Shown in pieces: positions 1 to 7,810 of a DNA stretch of 38,739 nt. Below the pieces are notes generated by a model that was not told where the DNA came from, searched no databases, and saw only the letters and a list, made by a program, of their open reading frames with translations. A program made the translations under genes and the position numbers. Within the stretch, counting starts at the first letter, position 1; the number at the start of each line of letters is the position of its first letter. Where the stretch lies: the NCBI GenBank assembly GCA_963764365.1, contig CAVXSI010000016.1:1-38739 (forward strand), read 5' to 3'. Source of the stretch: VRUE01 sp963764365 (lineage in GTDB: Bacteria; Actinomycetota; Thermoleophilia; Solirubrobacterales; 70-9).

Positions 1-16
1 GGTGCACGGTCCATTT

Positions 17-1510
17 TCAATCGCCGCCGCTCGCCGACTCGGCTTCGAGCGCCCTTTCCAGCTGCTTGGCGCGCTCCGGGTTGAAGACGGTCAGCGCGAT
101 CGCCGCCGCGACCGCGCCCAGCCCGGAGACCGGCAGCAGCCGCGGGTCGGCCGGAAGCTGTTCGACGCTGGTGGGGCGGAAGAGCTCGGCGACGACGGGG
201 ATGCCGGAGTCGAGCGCCCGCAGCACATGCAGCAGGGCGATCGTCGTTTCGGCATCGGAGTCGCGCAGGTTCCAGCTGGTCGGGCTTGGCGTCACCATGA
301 CGACCTCGGGCGCCGTCCGCACGATCGCCTCCTGCAGTCGTTCGGGGTCCGCCGGGGAGACGTCCTCGTGGCGCGGCTCGACGCCGGCTCGGCCGGAGCG
401 GCCGAGGTAGGCGTCGAAGGCGGCCTGCGTCGCCAGCATCGTGATCTCAAAACGCTCGGCCCCGGCCTCGGCCAGGTCCTCGAGCAGGGCGGGGGTGTTG
501 AATCCGCAGCCGACGATCGTCAGCCGCAGCGGCCGTCCCTCCGCCTCGGCCCTCGCCAGCGCCCGGCCGGGCCCGGTCAGGTCGGCGCCCGATTCGAACG
601 GGTCGATCAGCGCCTTGAGGTCGTCGAAGGCATCCAGGCCGGTGATCGCGTGGCGGAGGATCGAGCTGACGATGCGGTCGCTGACGACCGCATCCCAAGC
701 GGCGGGCATCACGTCCCAGACGGCGTCGACGTTGCGGCCGCGGCGGAACAGCAGGCGCACGTCGGGCTCGGCGCCGCGCTGCTCGAGGTAGTCGCGCAGG
801 GCGAGGCCGATCTGCATCACCTTGACGTCGGCCGCCTCGGCGATCGTCGGGCCGCTGTCGGTCGGCAGCACGAGGATCGCCTCGGCCGCGGCCGCGGCGC
901 CGAGGTCGAAGCCCGCGTCTTCGTCGGCGTCCCCGATCGCCAGGTCGACCTTGATCGGACCGGCTTCCCGGCGCAGCCGGCGCAGCAGCTGCCGGCGGTC
1001 GGGGCGGGCGTCCTCGGGGGCGAGGACGACGACGTGCTCGCGACGGTTGCCGACTTCGACCCCGAGCGCCAGCGTCGCCGCCACCGAGGACAGCAGGTCG
1101 CCGCCGCCGACGATCAGCACGTGTCCGCGGGCGCGAACCGGGGCATCGTGACGGCCCAGCCGTTCGATCGAGCTGCCGACCGACTCGGCGACCAGGGTGA
1201 ACAGGACGCCGACCAGCAGGACCAGCCCCGTCACCACCTGGACGATGCCGATCGTCCGCTCGGCGGCGCCGTGGTCGTCCTGCAGGCTGGAGGGGTCGAG
1301 CAGGTGGAGGACGGCCGACCAGAGGGCGTCGCCGAAGTTGGCGAAGAGGTCGAAGGCGAAGTGGGCGAGGGCGGCGCTGCCGAGGACGACAACCGCCACC
1401 GTCGAGAGCAGCAGGACGAGGCGGCCGGCGACGGTCTGGGTGGCCCTGCTCAGCACGCGGCGGCAAGGCGCTCGGCGAGCCAGAGGTCGCAGGGCCAGTC
1501 GGACTGCCAC
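17..1510 (-). CDS. CASTOR/POLLUX-like ion channel with RCK-type domains
   Basis: The 497-residue protein has a membrane segment near residues 28-50, a pore-like stretch (LWSAVLHLLDPSSLQDD, about 62-78), a second membrane segment near 88-110, and then two Rossmann-type nucleotide-binding regions, one opening with GHVLIVGGG and one with RLTIVGCGF. This layout of two membrane segments and tandem TrkA-N/RCK-like domains is that of the bacterial relatives of the plant CASTOR/POLLUX cation channels. The filter region lacks the TVGYG of K+ channels, as in that family. It probably conducts cations across the cytoplasmic membrane under control of a cytosolic ligand; the ion and the ligand cannot be read from sequence. 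GTG start at 1510 with only a weak ribosome site; a slightly later start is possible. It lies 42 bp downstream of the ABC permease gene on the same strand. Confidence 0.72.
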   Translation of the reverse strand: MAVRLALRPLARRAPCRRVLSRATQTVAGRLVLLLSTVAVVVLGSAALAHFAFDLFANFGDALWSAVLHLLDPSSLQDDHGAAERTIGIVQVVTGLVLLVGVLFTLVAESVGSSIERLGRHDAPVRARGHVLIVGGGDLLSSVAATLALGVEVGNRREHVVVLAPEDARPDRRQLLRRLRREAGPIKVDLAIGDADEDAGFDLGAAAAAEAILVLPTDSGPTIAEAADVKVMQIGLALRDYLEQRGAEPDVRLLFRRGRNVDAVWDVMPAAWDAVVSDRIVSSILRHAITGLDAFDDLKALIDPFESGADLTGPGRALARAEAEGRPLRLTIVGCGFNTPALLEDLAEAGAERFEITMLATQAAFDAYLGRSGRAGVEPRHEDVSPADPERLQEAIVRTAPEVVMVTPSPTSWNLRDSDAETTIALLHVLRALDSGIPVVAELFRPTSVEQLPADPRLLPVSGLGAVAAAIALTVFNPERAKQLERALEAESASGGD

Positions 1511-1552
1511 TTGAAGCCGCCTGACATCCGGCGCCAGCCTACTCGCGCGGCG

Positions 1553-2341
1553 CTAGTCGATCAACCGCGCCTGCAGCCGGTCGATCGCGATCCGCCACAT
1601 CACCAGCGAGAAGCCGACCAGGCCCGCGAAGCGGACCAGGTCGATCGACTGGTAGCCGAAGGCGCCGCCGCGGACCAGTTCGACCAGCTGGTGCAGCGGG
1701 TTGAGCTGGGCGACGACCTGCACCCCCTCCGGCAGGCCGGCGATCGGGAAGAAGGCGCCGGAGACGAGGAACAGCGGCGTCACGAACAGCGCCGTCACGT
1801 AGTTGAACTGGTCGATCTTGGCGACCACCGCCGCCATCGTGATCCCGAAGCCGGCGAAGCCGAGCGCGGTGAAGAGGCAGAACAGCGGCGTCAGCAGCAT
1901 TCCCGGCGCCGGGGCGAGGCCGAACAGCATCGTCACCAGCAGCGGGAAGCAGCCGTAGACGCTGGCGCGCAGGCCGATCCACAGCATCTCGGCGCTGACC
2001 AGCTCTTCGACGTCGACCGGGGCGGCGAGGATCGCGTCGTAGGTGTTCTGGAAGCGGTGCTTGACGAAGGTGCCGAACATCGCCGGCAGGGCGCTGGAGA
2101 AGATCACCGCCGTCGCGACCATGCCGGTGCCGACGAACTGCACGTAGGGGACGCCTTCGACTTCGTCGATCAGCGTGGCGCTGAGGCCGAGCCCGAAGGC
2201 GAGCAGGTAGACGATCGGTTCGAGCAGGCTGGAGAAGGTCGTGCCGCGCCAGTAGGTGCGGAAGTTGGCCAGCTCGCGGCTCATCACGCCGCCGATCGCC
2301 GCCGGTTCGAGCCGCCGCAGGGTCTTGCGCGGGGCAGCCAC
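1553..2341 (-). CDS. ABC-2 family transporter permease
   Basis: A 262-residue integral membrane protein with about six hydrophobic segments and the ABC-2 pattern seen in drug and polysaccharide exporters (YWRGTTFSSLLEPIVYLL near the start, NPLHQLVELVRGG near the end). The open frame runs upstream into the ATPase gene, but the plausible start is the GTG at 2341, whose G coincides with the last base of the ATPase stop codon (TAGTG). This gives translational coupling and a protein of the usual length. Together with the preceding ATPase it forms a two-component exporter in the cytoplasmic membrane. The substrate is unknown; the NodJ/daunorubicin-type relatives export lipids, antibiotics or glycans. 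Confidence 0.85.
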   Translation of the reverse strand: MAAPRKTLRRLEPAAIGGVMSRELANFRTYWRGTTFSSLLEPIVYLLAFGLGLSATLIDEVEGVPYVQFVGTGMVATAVIFSSALPAMFGTFVKHRFQNTYDAILAAPVDVEELVSAEMLWIGLRASVYGCFPLLVTMLFGLAPAPGMLLTPLFCLFTALGFAGFGITMAAVVAKIDQFNYVTALFVTPLFLVSGAFFPIAGLPEGVQVVAQLNPLHQLVELVRGGAFGYQSIDLVRFAGLVGFSLVMWRIAIDRLQARLID

Positions 2342-3231
2342 TACTCGGCCTCCTCGCCGGTCAGCAGCACGAACACGTCCTCGAGCGAGGCGGCGCGGAC
2401 GACCGCGTCCTCGGGCACGGCGCCGTCCTCGGCGTCCTCGGAGCCGACGATCGCCACCGCCGGGCCGGCGGGGCGGACCCGCAGCCCGAACGACTCGGCG
2501 TGGGCCCGCACCGTGGCCAGACGTTCGGGCGGCGCGTAGACCTCGGCCGTCTCGCGGCCGGCGTGCTCGGCGATCAACTCGGCCGGCCGCCCGCGGCTGA
2601 TCACCTTCCCCTTCGCCATCACTGCCACTTCGTCGGCCAGCCGCTCGGCCTCCTCGATGTAGTGGGTCGACATCAGGATCGTGGTGCCGCGTGTGCGCAG
2701 GTCGTCGATCAGCGTCCACAGCTGGGTGCGGATCTGCGGGTCGAGGCCGACCGTCGGCTCGTCGAGCAGGACGAGGCGCGGTTCGTGGATCAGGCCGCGG
2801 GCCAGCAGCAGGCGGCGACGCATCCCGCCGGAGAGCCGGTCGACGGCGTCGCGCCGGCGCTCGCGCAGGCGGGCGAGGTCGAGCGCCCGGTCGACGGCGG
2901 CGCCGACGTCCGGCACCCGGTAGAGCCGGGCGAAGACGGCGAGGTTGTCCTCGACGGTGACGTCGACGTCGAGGTTGTCGAGCTGCGGCACGACGCCCAT
3001 CTCCGCCCGCGCCGCCTTCGAGTCGTCGGGCAGCTCGTGGCCGAGGGCGCGCAGCTCGCCGGCGTCGGGCAGCGCCTGGCCGGTCAGCAGCCGCATCGTC
3101 GTCGACTTGCCGGCGCCGTTCGGCCCGAGCAGCCCGAGGCAGATGCCCTCGGGCACGTCAAGGTCGAGCCCATCCACCGCGACGATCGGCCCGAACCGCT
3201 TCACGACCCCACGCAGTTCGATCGCCGCCAT
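2341..3231 (-). CDS. ABC transporter ATP-binding protein (DrrA/NodI type)
   Basis: A 296-residue ATPase with Walker A GPNGAGKST (about 38-46), a Q-loop (VVPQLDNLD), signature LSGGMRRRL, Walker B RLVLLDEPTVGLDP and the switch His in MSTHYIEEAERL. The roughly 80-residue C-terminal extension, with a final ASLEDVFVLLTGEE motif, is typical of DrrA/NodI ATPases that pair with ABC-2 permeases. The ATG at 3231 is chosen because the family signature (AAIELRGVVKRFG) begins immediately after it; upstream codons in the same frame are antisense to the glycosyltransferase gene. The permease gene overlaps the stop codon by one base, so the two form an export operon. Substrate unknown. Confidence 0.9.
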   Translation of the reverse strand: MAAIELRGVVKRFGPIVAVDGLDLDVPEGICLGLLGPNGAGKSTTMRLLTGQALPDAGELRALGHELPDDSKAARAEMGVVPQLDNLDVDVTVEDNLAVFARLYRVPDVGAAVDRALDLARLRERRRDAVDRLSGGMRRRLLLARGLIHEPRLVLLDEPTVGLDPQIRTQLWTLIDDLRTRGTTILMSTHYIEEAERLADEVAVMAKGKVISRGRPAELIAEHAGRETAEVYAPPERLATVRAHAESFGLRVRPAGPAVAIVGSEDAEDGAVPEDAVVRAASLEDVFVLLTGEEAE

Positions 3232-3266
3232 GCCTGGATGCTCGCATGGCAGGCTGAGCGGTGGGG

Positions 3267-4850
3267 TCAGCAGTCGCGGTAGAGCTTCCAGGACTCGTTG
3301 CGGGTGACGAGGTGGAAGCCGCGGGGGACGTCGAGCGAGAAGCGGGTCGGGTCGTTGGGGTCGAGGATGAAGTTGTGGATCGCGAATGGGCTGGCGGGGT
3401 CGACGAAGTAGCCGGGCCGGGGGATCGCACCCTTGCGCTCGGTCGCGCTGACGATCTGGGTCGGCTTGACTTCCAGCCCGAAGGCGAGGCGCGGGATGGC
3501 GCGGTGGTTGGGAACGGTGACCGGGCCGCAGAGCGGCTCGAAGGCGCCGGCGTCGACCAGGTCGGTGAGGTTGCGCTCGATCGTCCCCTGGTTCGAGAGG
3601 TCGCGGTGGACGGTCGAGTCGAGTTCCCACTGGTTCGGCAGCCAGAGCACGAACATCAGGGCGACGACGACAGTGAAAGCCTGCCAGGGGCGGCGCCACG
3701 GGTGGCCCGGCTCCAGCAGGCGCCAGCCGAGCAGCGCGAGGGCGACGAAGATCGACAGCACCGCCGCGGCGAGCATCGTGTAGCGGGCGAGGATCGCCAG
3801 GCCGGCGCAGGCGAGCAGCGCGAAGGCGCCGAGGGCGAGGATCGAGGCGGCGAGGCCGAGCGCCGAGCGGCGGCGCAGGACGGCGAAGCCGAGGACGACG
3901 CCCCCCGCGGCGCCGACCATCCCCGGCCACTGCATGACTTCGCCGAGCGCGCGGGGGCCGTAGAGGACGAGGTCGATCGGGCCGGTCTTGCGGGCCAGCG
4001 TTTCCACCGTTGCCTGGGTGCCGGTGAGCGAGTAGGTGGGACTGCCGGTCGTGATCCAGTCGAACAGGGCCCAGAGGATCGGGGCGGCCAGGGCGAGCGT
4101 CACGAGCGCCGCAAAGCGTGAGGGCGAGGAGACGAGGGCACCCCTCGCCCGGACAATTGCCAGCCTAATTAGGCCGGCAATTTGAGTATCCGCCCGTTCG
4201 AGGGGTGCCCTCGTCTCCTCTTCGGCACCAAGTTGGCGGGATGGGCTTGCAGCGGAGGGGCCCCCGGCTGGGGGGGCGGAAGCTTCTGTGGGACTTAGGA
4301 GTAGGTAGGCGAGGTAGGCGAGGGAGAAGAGCCAGGCCTCGGGGCGGAGCAGGCCGGCCAGGGCGAGGAGAGCGAGGACGGGCCGGCCGGCTCGTGGTTT
4401 GCGCGTCTCAATGGCGAGGGCGCCGAGGACGAGGGCGATGTAGGGGAGGTCGACGTAGGCGCGCAGGCCGTTGGAGAGGAAGGGGGCGCGGGTGAGGACG
4501 ATCAGCGCGGCGACGACGCCGATCGGGCGGTCGAACCAGCGCTCGCCGAGCCGGTAGACGAGGTAGCCGACCAGGCCGAGCGAGGCGTAGGCGACGACCA
4601 TCGTCACCGTGATCGCGCCGTCGCCGAGCGGCGTCGTCACCAGGCCGAGCAGATCCGCGAGCGGGTGCGGGGTGGGGGGCAGGGCGGCGCCGTAATCGGG
4701 GCTGATGCCGTGCGCCAGTTCGCGCCCCCAGACGAGCGCGTAGATCGTGTCGTAGTTGGGGAAGCCGAGCGGGAAGACCGCCAGCAGGGCCGCCGCGACG
4801 GCGGTGACCCAGGCGGCGGGCGTTAGCCACTTGCGGAGACCCTGCGGCAC
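3267..4850 (-). CDS. GT-C fold membrane glycosyltransferase-like protein
   Basis: A 527-residue polytopic membrane protein with about ten hydrophobic segments. It has an acidic first extracytoplasmic loop (FPNYDTIYALVWGRELAHG, about residues 29-47) of the kind that carries the catalytic Asp in PMT/ArnT-type GT-C enzymes. Such proteins transfer sugars from polyprenyl-phosphate donors on the outer face of the membrane; donor and acceptor are not identifiable here. The central loop, roughly residues 185-250, is rich in Ala, Pro, Ser and Glu and contains a stretch encoded by a 95-bp nested palindrome (4126-4220) that keeps the frame open. The gene starts with GTG at 4850, six bases after TAGGTT, so it is probably leaderless, and it is divergent from dnaX. 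Confidence 0.65.
   Translation of the reverse strand: MPQGLRKWLTPAAWVTAVAAALLAVFPLGFPNYDTIYALVWGRELAHGISPDYGAALPPTPHPLADLLGLVTTPLGDGAITVTMVVAYASLGLVGYLVYRLGERWFDRPIGVVAALIVLTRAPFLSNGLRAYVDLPYIALVLGALAIETRKPRAGRPVLALLALAGLLRPEAWLFSLAYLAYLLLSPTEASAPPAGGPSAASPSRQLGAEEETRAPLERADTQIAGLIRLAIVRARGALVSSPSRFAALVTLALAAPILWALFDWITTGSPTYSLTGTQATVETLARKTGPIDLVLYGPRALGEVMQWPGMVGAAGGVVLGFAVLRRRSALGLAASILALGAFALLACAGLAILARYTMLAAAVLSIFVALALLGWRLLEPGHPWRRPWQAFTVVVALMFVLWLPNQWELDSTVHRDLSNQGTIERNLTDLVDAGAFEPLCGPVTVPNHRAIPRLAFGLEVKPTQIVSATERKGAIPRPGYFVDPASPFAIHNFILDPNDPTRFSLDVPRGFHLVTRNESWKLYRDC
4126..4220. repeat. Nested palindrome inside the glycosyltransferase gene
   Basis: Outer arms 4126-4147 and 4199-4220 are perfect 22-bp reverse complements. 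Between them, 4155-4182 is a second palindrome of 28 bp with one mismatched pair (4162/4175), centred on CCTAATTAGG. Each outer arm can itself fold, as CGAGGG-CAC-CCCTCG. The AT-rich centre contrasts with the surrounding GC-rich gene. The element lies wholly within the open reading frame on the minus strand and contributes about 31 residues to a hydrophilic loop. It looks like an inserted palindromic element rather than a terminator, since it is mid-gene and has no T-tract. Confidence 0.85.
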
Positions 4851-4929
4851 CGGCGCAACCTACAGCGGGCCGCCTTCCTCGGGCGTATCCCCGAAAAGGC
4901 GCCCCGCGCTCGCAGATACACTGGCCCGA
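4851..4929. promoter_or_regulatory. Divergent promoter region, glycosyltransferase / dnaX
   Basis: A 79-bp gap between divergent GTG starts. For dnaX, TACACT at 4917-4922 lies seven bases before the GTG at 4930. For the glycosyltransferase, TAGGTT (minus strand, 4862-4857) lies six bases before its GTG. Both fit the TANNNT -10 box of leaderless actinobacterial genes. No convincing -35 box and no ribosome-binding site was seen in either direction. Confidence 0.5.
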
Positions 4930-6765
4930 GTGCCGCCGCCCAGCGATTCGACCTCCCTCTACCGCCGCCATCGCCCCGGATCGTTCGACGAGGTGGTCGG
5001 CCAGCAGCACGTCGTCCGCACCCTGCGCAACGCGGTCGAGCAGGGCAAGGTCCACCACGCCTACCTGTTCGTCGGCTCGCGCGGGACCGGCAAGACCTCG
5101 ATGGCGAAGATCCTCGCCCGTTCGCTGAACTGCGAGCGCGGCGGTCCGACGGTGGCGCCGTGCGGCGAGTGCGAGTCGTGCGTGACGATCGCCGCCGGCA
5201 GCTCGATCGACGTGATCGAGATGGACGCCGCCTCCAACCGCTCCGTCGACGACGTCCGCGATCTGCGCGAGCGGGTCGCCTACGCGCCGGCCGGCGGCCG
5301 CTGGAAGGTCTACATCCTCGACGAGGCGCACATGCTGACCAAAGAGGCCTGGAACGCCTTCCTGAAGACGCTCGAGGAGCCGCCGCCGAACACCGTCTTC
5401 GTCCTCGCCACCACCGAGGCGCACAAGGTGATGGCGACGATCGCCGATCGCTGCCAGCGCTTCGACTTCCAGCGGCCCTCGCTGGAGCAGATCTCCGAGG
5501 TGCTGCAGCGGGTCGCCGCGGCGGAGTCGATCGAGATCGACGACGGGGCGACGGCGACGATCGCCCGCTCCGCCTCCGGCAGCTTCCGCGACGCGCTCGG
5601 CACCCTCGACCAGATCGTCTCCTTCGACGGCCCGCAGGTCCGCCTCGAGGCGGTGCTGGAGCTGCTGGGTGCGGCCGACGCCGAGCTGCTGTTCGGCGCC
5701 GTCGACGCGGTGGTCGCCGAGGACCCCAAGGCGGTGCTGCTGCAGGTCGACGAGATGGCCCGCTCGGGCCGCGACCCCGCTCAGTTCGCCCGCGACCTGC
5801 TCGCCCACCTGCGGCACCTGCTGGTCACCCAGACGATCGGCGAGGTTCCCAACACGTTCGTCGTCACCGCCACCGATGCGGGGCGCCTGACCGCGCAGGC
5901 TGAAGCGATCTCAGCTGCCTCCCTCGTCCGCACGATCGACGAGCTCTCGGCAGCTCTGACCGCGGTCCGCGAGGGCGACGACGCCCGCATGGCCGTCGAG
6001 ATCGCTCTGCTGAAGGCAGCTAGGCCCGACTTGGATCCCTCGACCGAGGGTCTCCTGAGGCGCATCGAGCGACTCGAGCGAGGGACGGGGGCGTCGCGGC
6101 CGGCGGGCCCTGTCGCGGAGGAGGGCACCTCTCCCTCGCAGGCAGCGGGGGAGGAACCGACCTCCACGCCTGCCGCCGCAGACACCGTCCCGGCCGGCGC
6201 GCCCGAGCCGTCGCCGTCGAGCTCCGACGCTTCTGCCGCGGGAGGCGCCGGGGTGGGGGGTCCTGCGCCGGGCGAAGGCTCCGGAGGGCAAGCCGACGAC
6301 CCTGCAGGCGATTCATCCCGTCGCCCGGAGGAGCGCGTAGCCCAAGCAGGGCCCCCCACCCCGGCGACAGGACCCGCGGCCCAAGCGCCCTCGTCCCTGG
6401 GCATCGAGGAGGTCGTCCGAGTCTGGCCGGCGGTGCTCGATCAGCTGATGCAGACGGCGCCCGCTCTGGCGGCTTCGTTCGACGGGGCTAGGCCTGTGAC
6501 GGTCGATGCCGAGGAGCGGGTCGTGTCGATCGGGTTCCCCGCCGCGCACACGTTCAACAAACGCAAGGCGGAGGCCCCCGACAAGCGGGAGCAGCTGGTC
6601 GGGGCCCTGGAGGTCGTGCTGGGGGAGAAGCTGCGACCCGCCTATGTCGTGCTGGAAGCTGAGGAGAATGCCGTTGCTGCGGAGGAGGAGTCCCAGGATG
6701 CCGGCGGCCACGAGGCGCTGGTGGAGAAGATCAAAAGCGAGTTCGATGCGGAGGAGGTCGGTTAG
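4930..6765 (+). CDS. dnaX: DNA polymerase III subunit gamma/tau
   Basis: The 611-residue clamp-loader ATPase of the replicative polymerase, which loads the sliding clamp at primer ends. It has Walker A GSRGTGKTS (about 49-57), a four-Cys zinc module (C68, C78, C81, C84), Walker B YILDEAHM, a sensor region with ADRCQRFDF, a lid and collar domain, and a Pro/Ala/Ser-rich linker from about residue 385 to 490 before a C-terminal tau-type domain. GTG at 4930 is chosen because the conserved SLYRRHRPGSFDEVVGQ follows directly and a -10 box precedes it. No A-rich slippery site for gamma production was seen. The linker holds two sets of inverted repeats (6138-6173 and 6246-6366). ybaB follows with no gap and recR overlaps ybaB, the common dnaX-ybaB-recR order. 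Confidence 0.96.
   Translation: MPPPSDSTSLYRRHRPGSFDEVVGQQHVVRTLRNAVEQGKVHHAYLFVGSRGTGKTSMAKILARSLNCERGGPTVAPCGECESCVTIAAGSSIDVIEMDAASNRSVDDVRDLRERVAYAPAGGRWKVYILDEAHMLTKEAWNAFLKTLEEPPPNTVFVLATTEAHKVMATIADRCQRFDFQRPSLEQISEVLQRVAAAESIEIDDGATATIARSASGSFRDALGTLDQIVSFDGPQVRLEAVLELLGAADAELLFGAVDAVVAEDPKAVLLQVDEMARSGRDPAQFARDLLAHLRHLLVTQTIGEVPNTFVVTATDAGRLTAQAEAISAASLVRTIDELSAALTAVREGDDARMAVEIALLKAARPDLDPSTEGLLRRIERLERGTGASRPAGPVAEEGTSPSQAAGEEPTSTPAAADTVPAGAPEPSPSSSDASAAGGAGVGGPAPGEGSGGQADDPAGDSSRRPEERVAQAGPPTPATGPAAQAPSSLGIEEVVRVWPAVLDQLMQTAPALAASFDGARPVTVDAEERVVSIGFPAAHTFNKRKAEAPDKREQLVGALEVVLGEKLRPAYVVLEAEENAVAAEEESQDAGGHEALVEKIKSEFDAEEVG
6138..6173. repeat. Small nested inverted repeat in the dnaX linker
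   Basis: GCAGGC at 6138-6143 pairs with GCCTGC at 6168-6173, and inside it GGAGG (6150-6154) pairs with CCTCC (6161-6165). It lies in the low-constraint linker of dnaX, about 70 bp before the larger nested palindrome. Such short pairs can arise by chance in GC-rich DNA, so its significance is uncertain. Confidence 0.45.
6246..6366. repeat. Nested palindrome inside the dnaX linker
   Basis: Outer arms 6246-6266 and 6346-6366 are reverse complements over 21 bp with a single mismatch (6261, a G:U pair in RNA); each carries a run of six G or C. Inside, CCGGGCGA (6268-6275) pairs with TCGCCCGG (6321-6328), and AGGG (6285-6288) pairs with CCCT (6300-6303). The element is in frame in the region encoding the Gly/Pro/Ala-rich part of the tau linker. 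Its plan matches the elements at 4126-4220 and 36028-36144, but the sequence differs. Confidence 0.75.
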
Positions 6766-7095
6766 ATGGCACGGGGCGGGCCGGGGGGCTTTGACGTCAA
6801 CGCGCTGATGAAGCAGGCGCAGCAGATGCAGGCGCAGATGGAGCAGGCGCAGGAGCAGCTGAAGGACGAGGTCGTCGAGGCGAGCGCCGGCGGCGGCATG
6901 GTGAAGGTGAAGATGGGCGGCGACCTGACCCTGCGCGAGATCTCGATCGACCCCGAGGCGGTCGACCCCGAGGAGGCCGAGATGCTGGCCGACATGGTCC
7001 AGGCTGCCGTCAACGAGGCGCTGCGCGCCGCCCAGGAGCTGGCCGGCTCGAAGATGGGCGGGATCACCGGAGGCCTCGGCCTGCCGGGAATGTGA
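6766..7095 (+). CDS. ybaB: YbaB/EbfC family nucleoid-associated protein
   Basis: A 109-residue DNA-binding protein of the YbaB/EbfC family. It begins with a Gly-rich tip, then a Gln/Met-rich helix (LMKQAQQMQAQMEQAQEQL), the conserved GGGMVKVKMGGDLTLREISIDP strand region and a C-terminal helix. Family members form dimers that bind DNA and help organise the nucleoid; they are almost always encoded between dnaX and recR, as here. The ATG follows the dnaX stop directly (TAG ATG) and the stop overlaps the recR GTG, so it is translated within the same operon. Confidence 0.93.
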   Translation: MARGGPGGFDVNALMKQAQQMQAQMEQAQEQLKDEVVEASAGGGMVKVKMGGDLTLREISIDPEAVDPEEAEMLADMVQAAVNEALRAAQELAGSKMGGITGGLGLPGM

Positions 7096-7694
7096 GCGCC
7101 GAGGGCCCAGCGCCGCTCTCCCGCCTCGTTGCCGAGCTCTCGCGGCTGCCGGGGATCGGCCAGCGCACGGCCCAGCGGCTCGCCTTCCACATCCTCCGCG
7201 CGCCCGACGAGGAGGCGGCGGCGCTGGCCACGGCGATCCGCGAGGTGAAGGAGAAGGTCGGCCTCTGCGAGCGGTGCTTCAACCTCTCCGAGGGCCCGCT
7301 CTGCCGGATCTGCTCCGACCCCGACCGCGACCGCGAGACGATCTGCGTGGTCGAGGAACCGGCCGACGTGATCCCGATCGAGCGCACCCACGAGTACCGC
7401 GGCCTCTACCACGTGCTCGGCGGCGCGCTCTCGCCGATCGACGGGGTCGACGCGAGCGACATCAAGGTCGCCGAGCTGGTCGCGCGGGTCGATCGCGGCG
7501 AGATCCGCGAGGTCGTCCTCGCCACCAACCCGACCACGACCGGCGAGGCGACGGCGCTGCACATCGCCGAGCTGCTGCGCGGCAAGGCGGCGGTCACCCG
7601 GTTGGCGAGCGGCCTGCCGATCGGCGCCGATCTCGAGCATGCCGACGAGGTCACCCTGGGCAAGGCCCTGACCGGCCGCCGCACGCTCGACTGA
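7092..7694 (+). CDS. recR: Recombination mediator protein RecR
   Basis: A 200-residue protein of the RecFOR pathway that helps load RecA at gapped DNA. It has an N-terminal helix-hairpin-helix (LPGIGQRTAQRLAFHI, about 19-34), a four-Cys zinc finger (CERCFNLSEGPLCRIC, about 58-73) and a Toprim domain (TICVVEEPADVIPIERT and VVLATNPTTTGEATA). The GTG at 7092 overlaps the ybaB stop codon (GTGA). The length matches the family's usual 195-205 residues. Confidence 0.96.
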   Translation: MSAEGPAPLSRLVAELSRLPGIGQRTAQRLAFHILRAPDEEAAALATAIREVKEKVGLCERCFNLSEGPLCRICSDPDRDRETICVVEEPADVIPIERTHEYRGLYHVLGGALSPIDGVDASDIKVAELVARVDRGEIREVVLATNPTTTGEATALHIAELLRGKAAVTRLASGLPIGADLEHADEVTLGKALTGRRTLD

Positions 7695-7810
7695 CACGAA
7701 GCGAAAGGGCCCCGCAGTCCGCAAAATGGCCGGATTGCCTAGACAGTTGTCACGTCGCAAATTGGGTCTTTTCGCCGCCTTGCGTCCGCCCGCTTCGCCA
7801 AGGTCTCTGC

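Noticed and set aside
2..2539. 845-codon open frame on the plus strand
   Set aside because: It is antisense to the channel, ABC permease and ABC ATPase genes, is dominated by Arg/Asp/Gly/Gln-rich low-complexity residues, and matches no family; typical shadow of high-GC genes.
6100..6370. Programmed frameshift site in dnaX for a gamma subunit
   Set aside because: No A-rich slippery heptamer was found; G-runs exist but lie in the palindrome and do not match a known slippery site.
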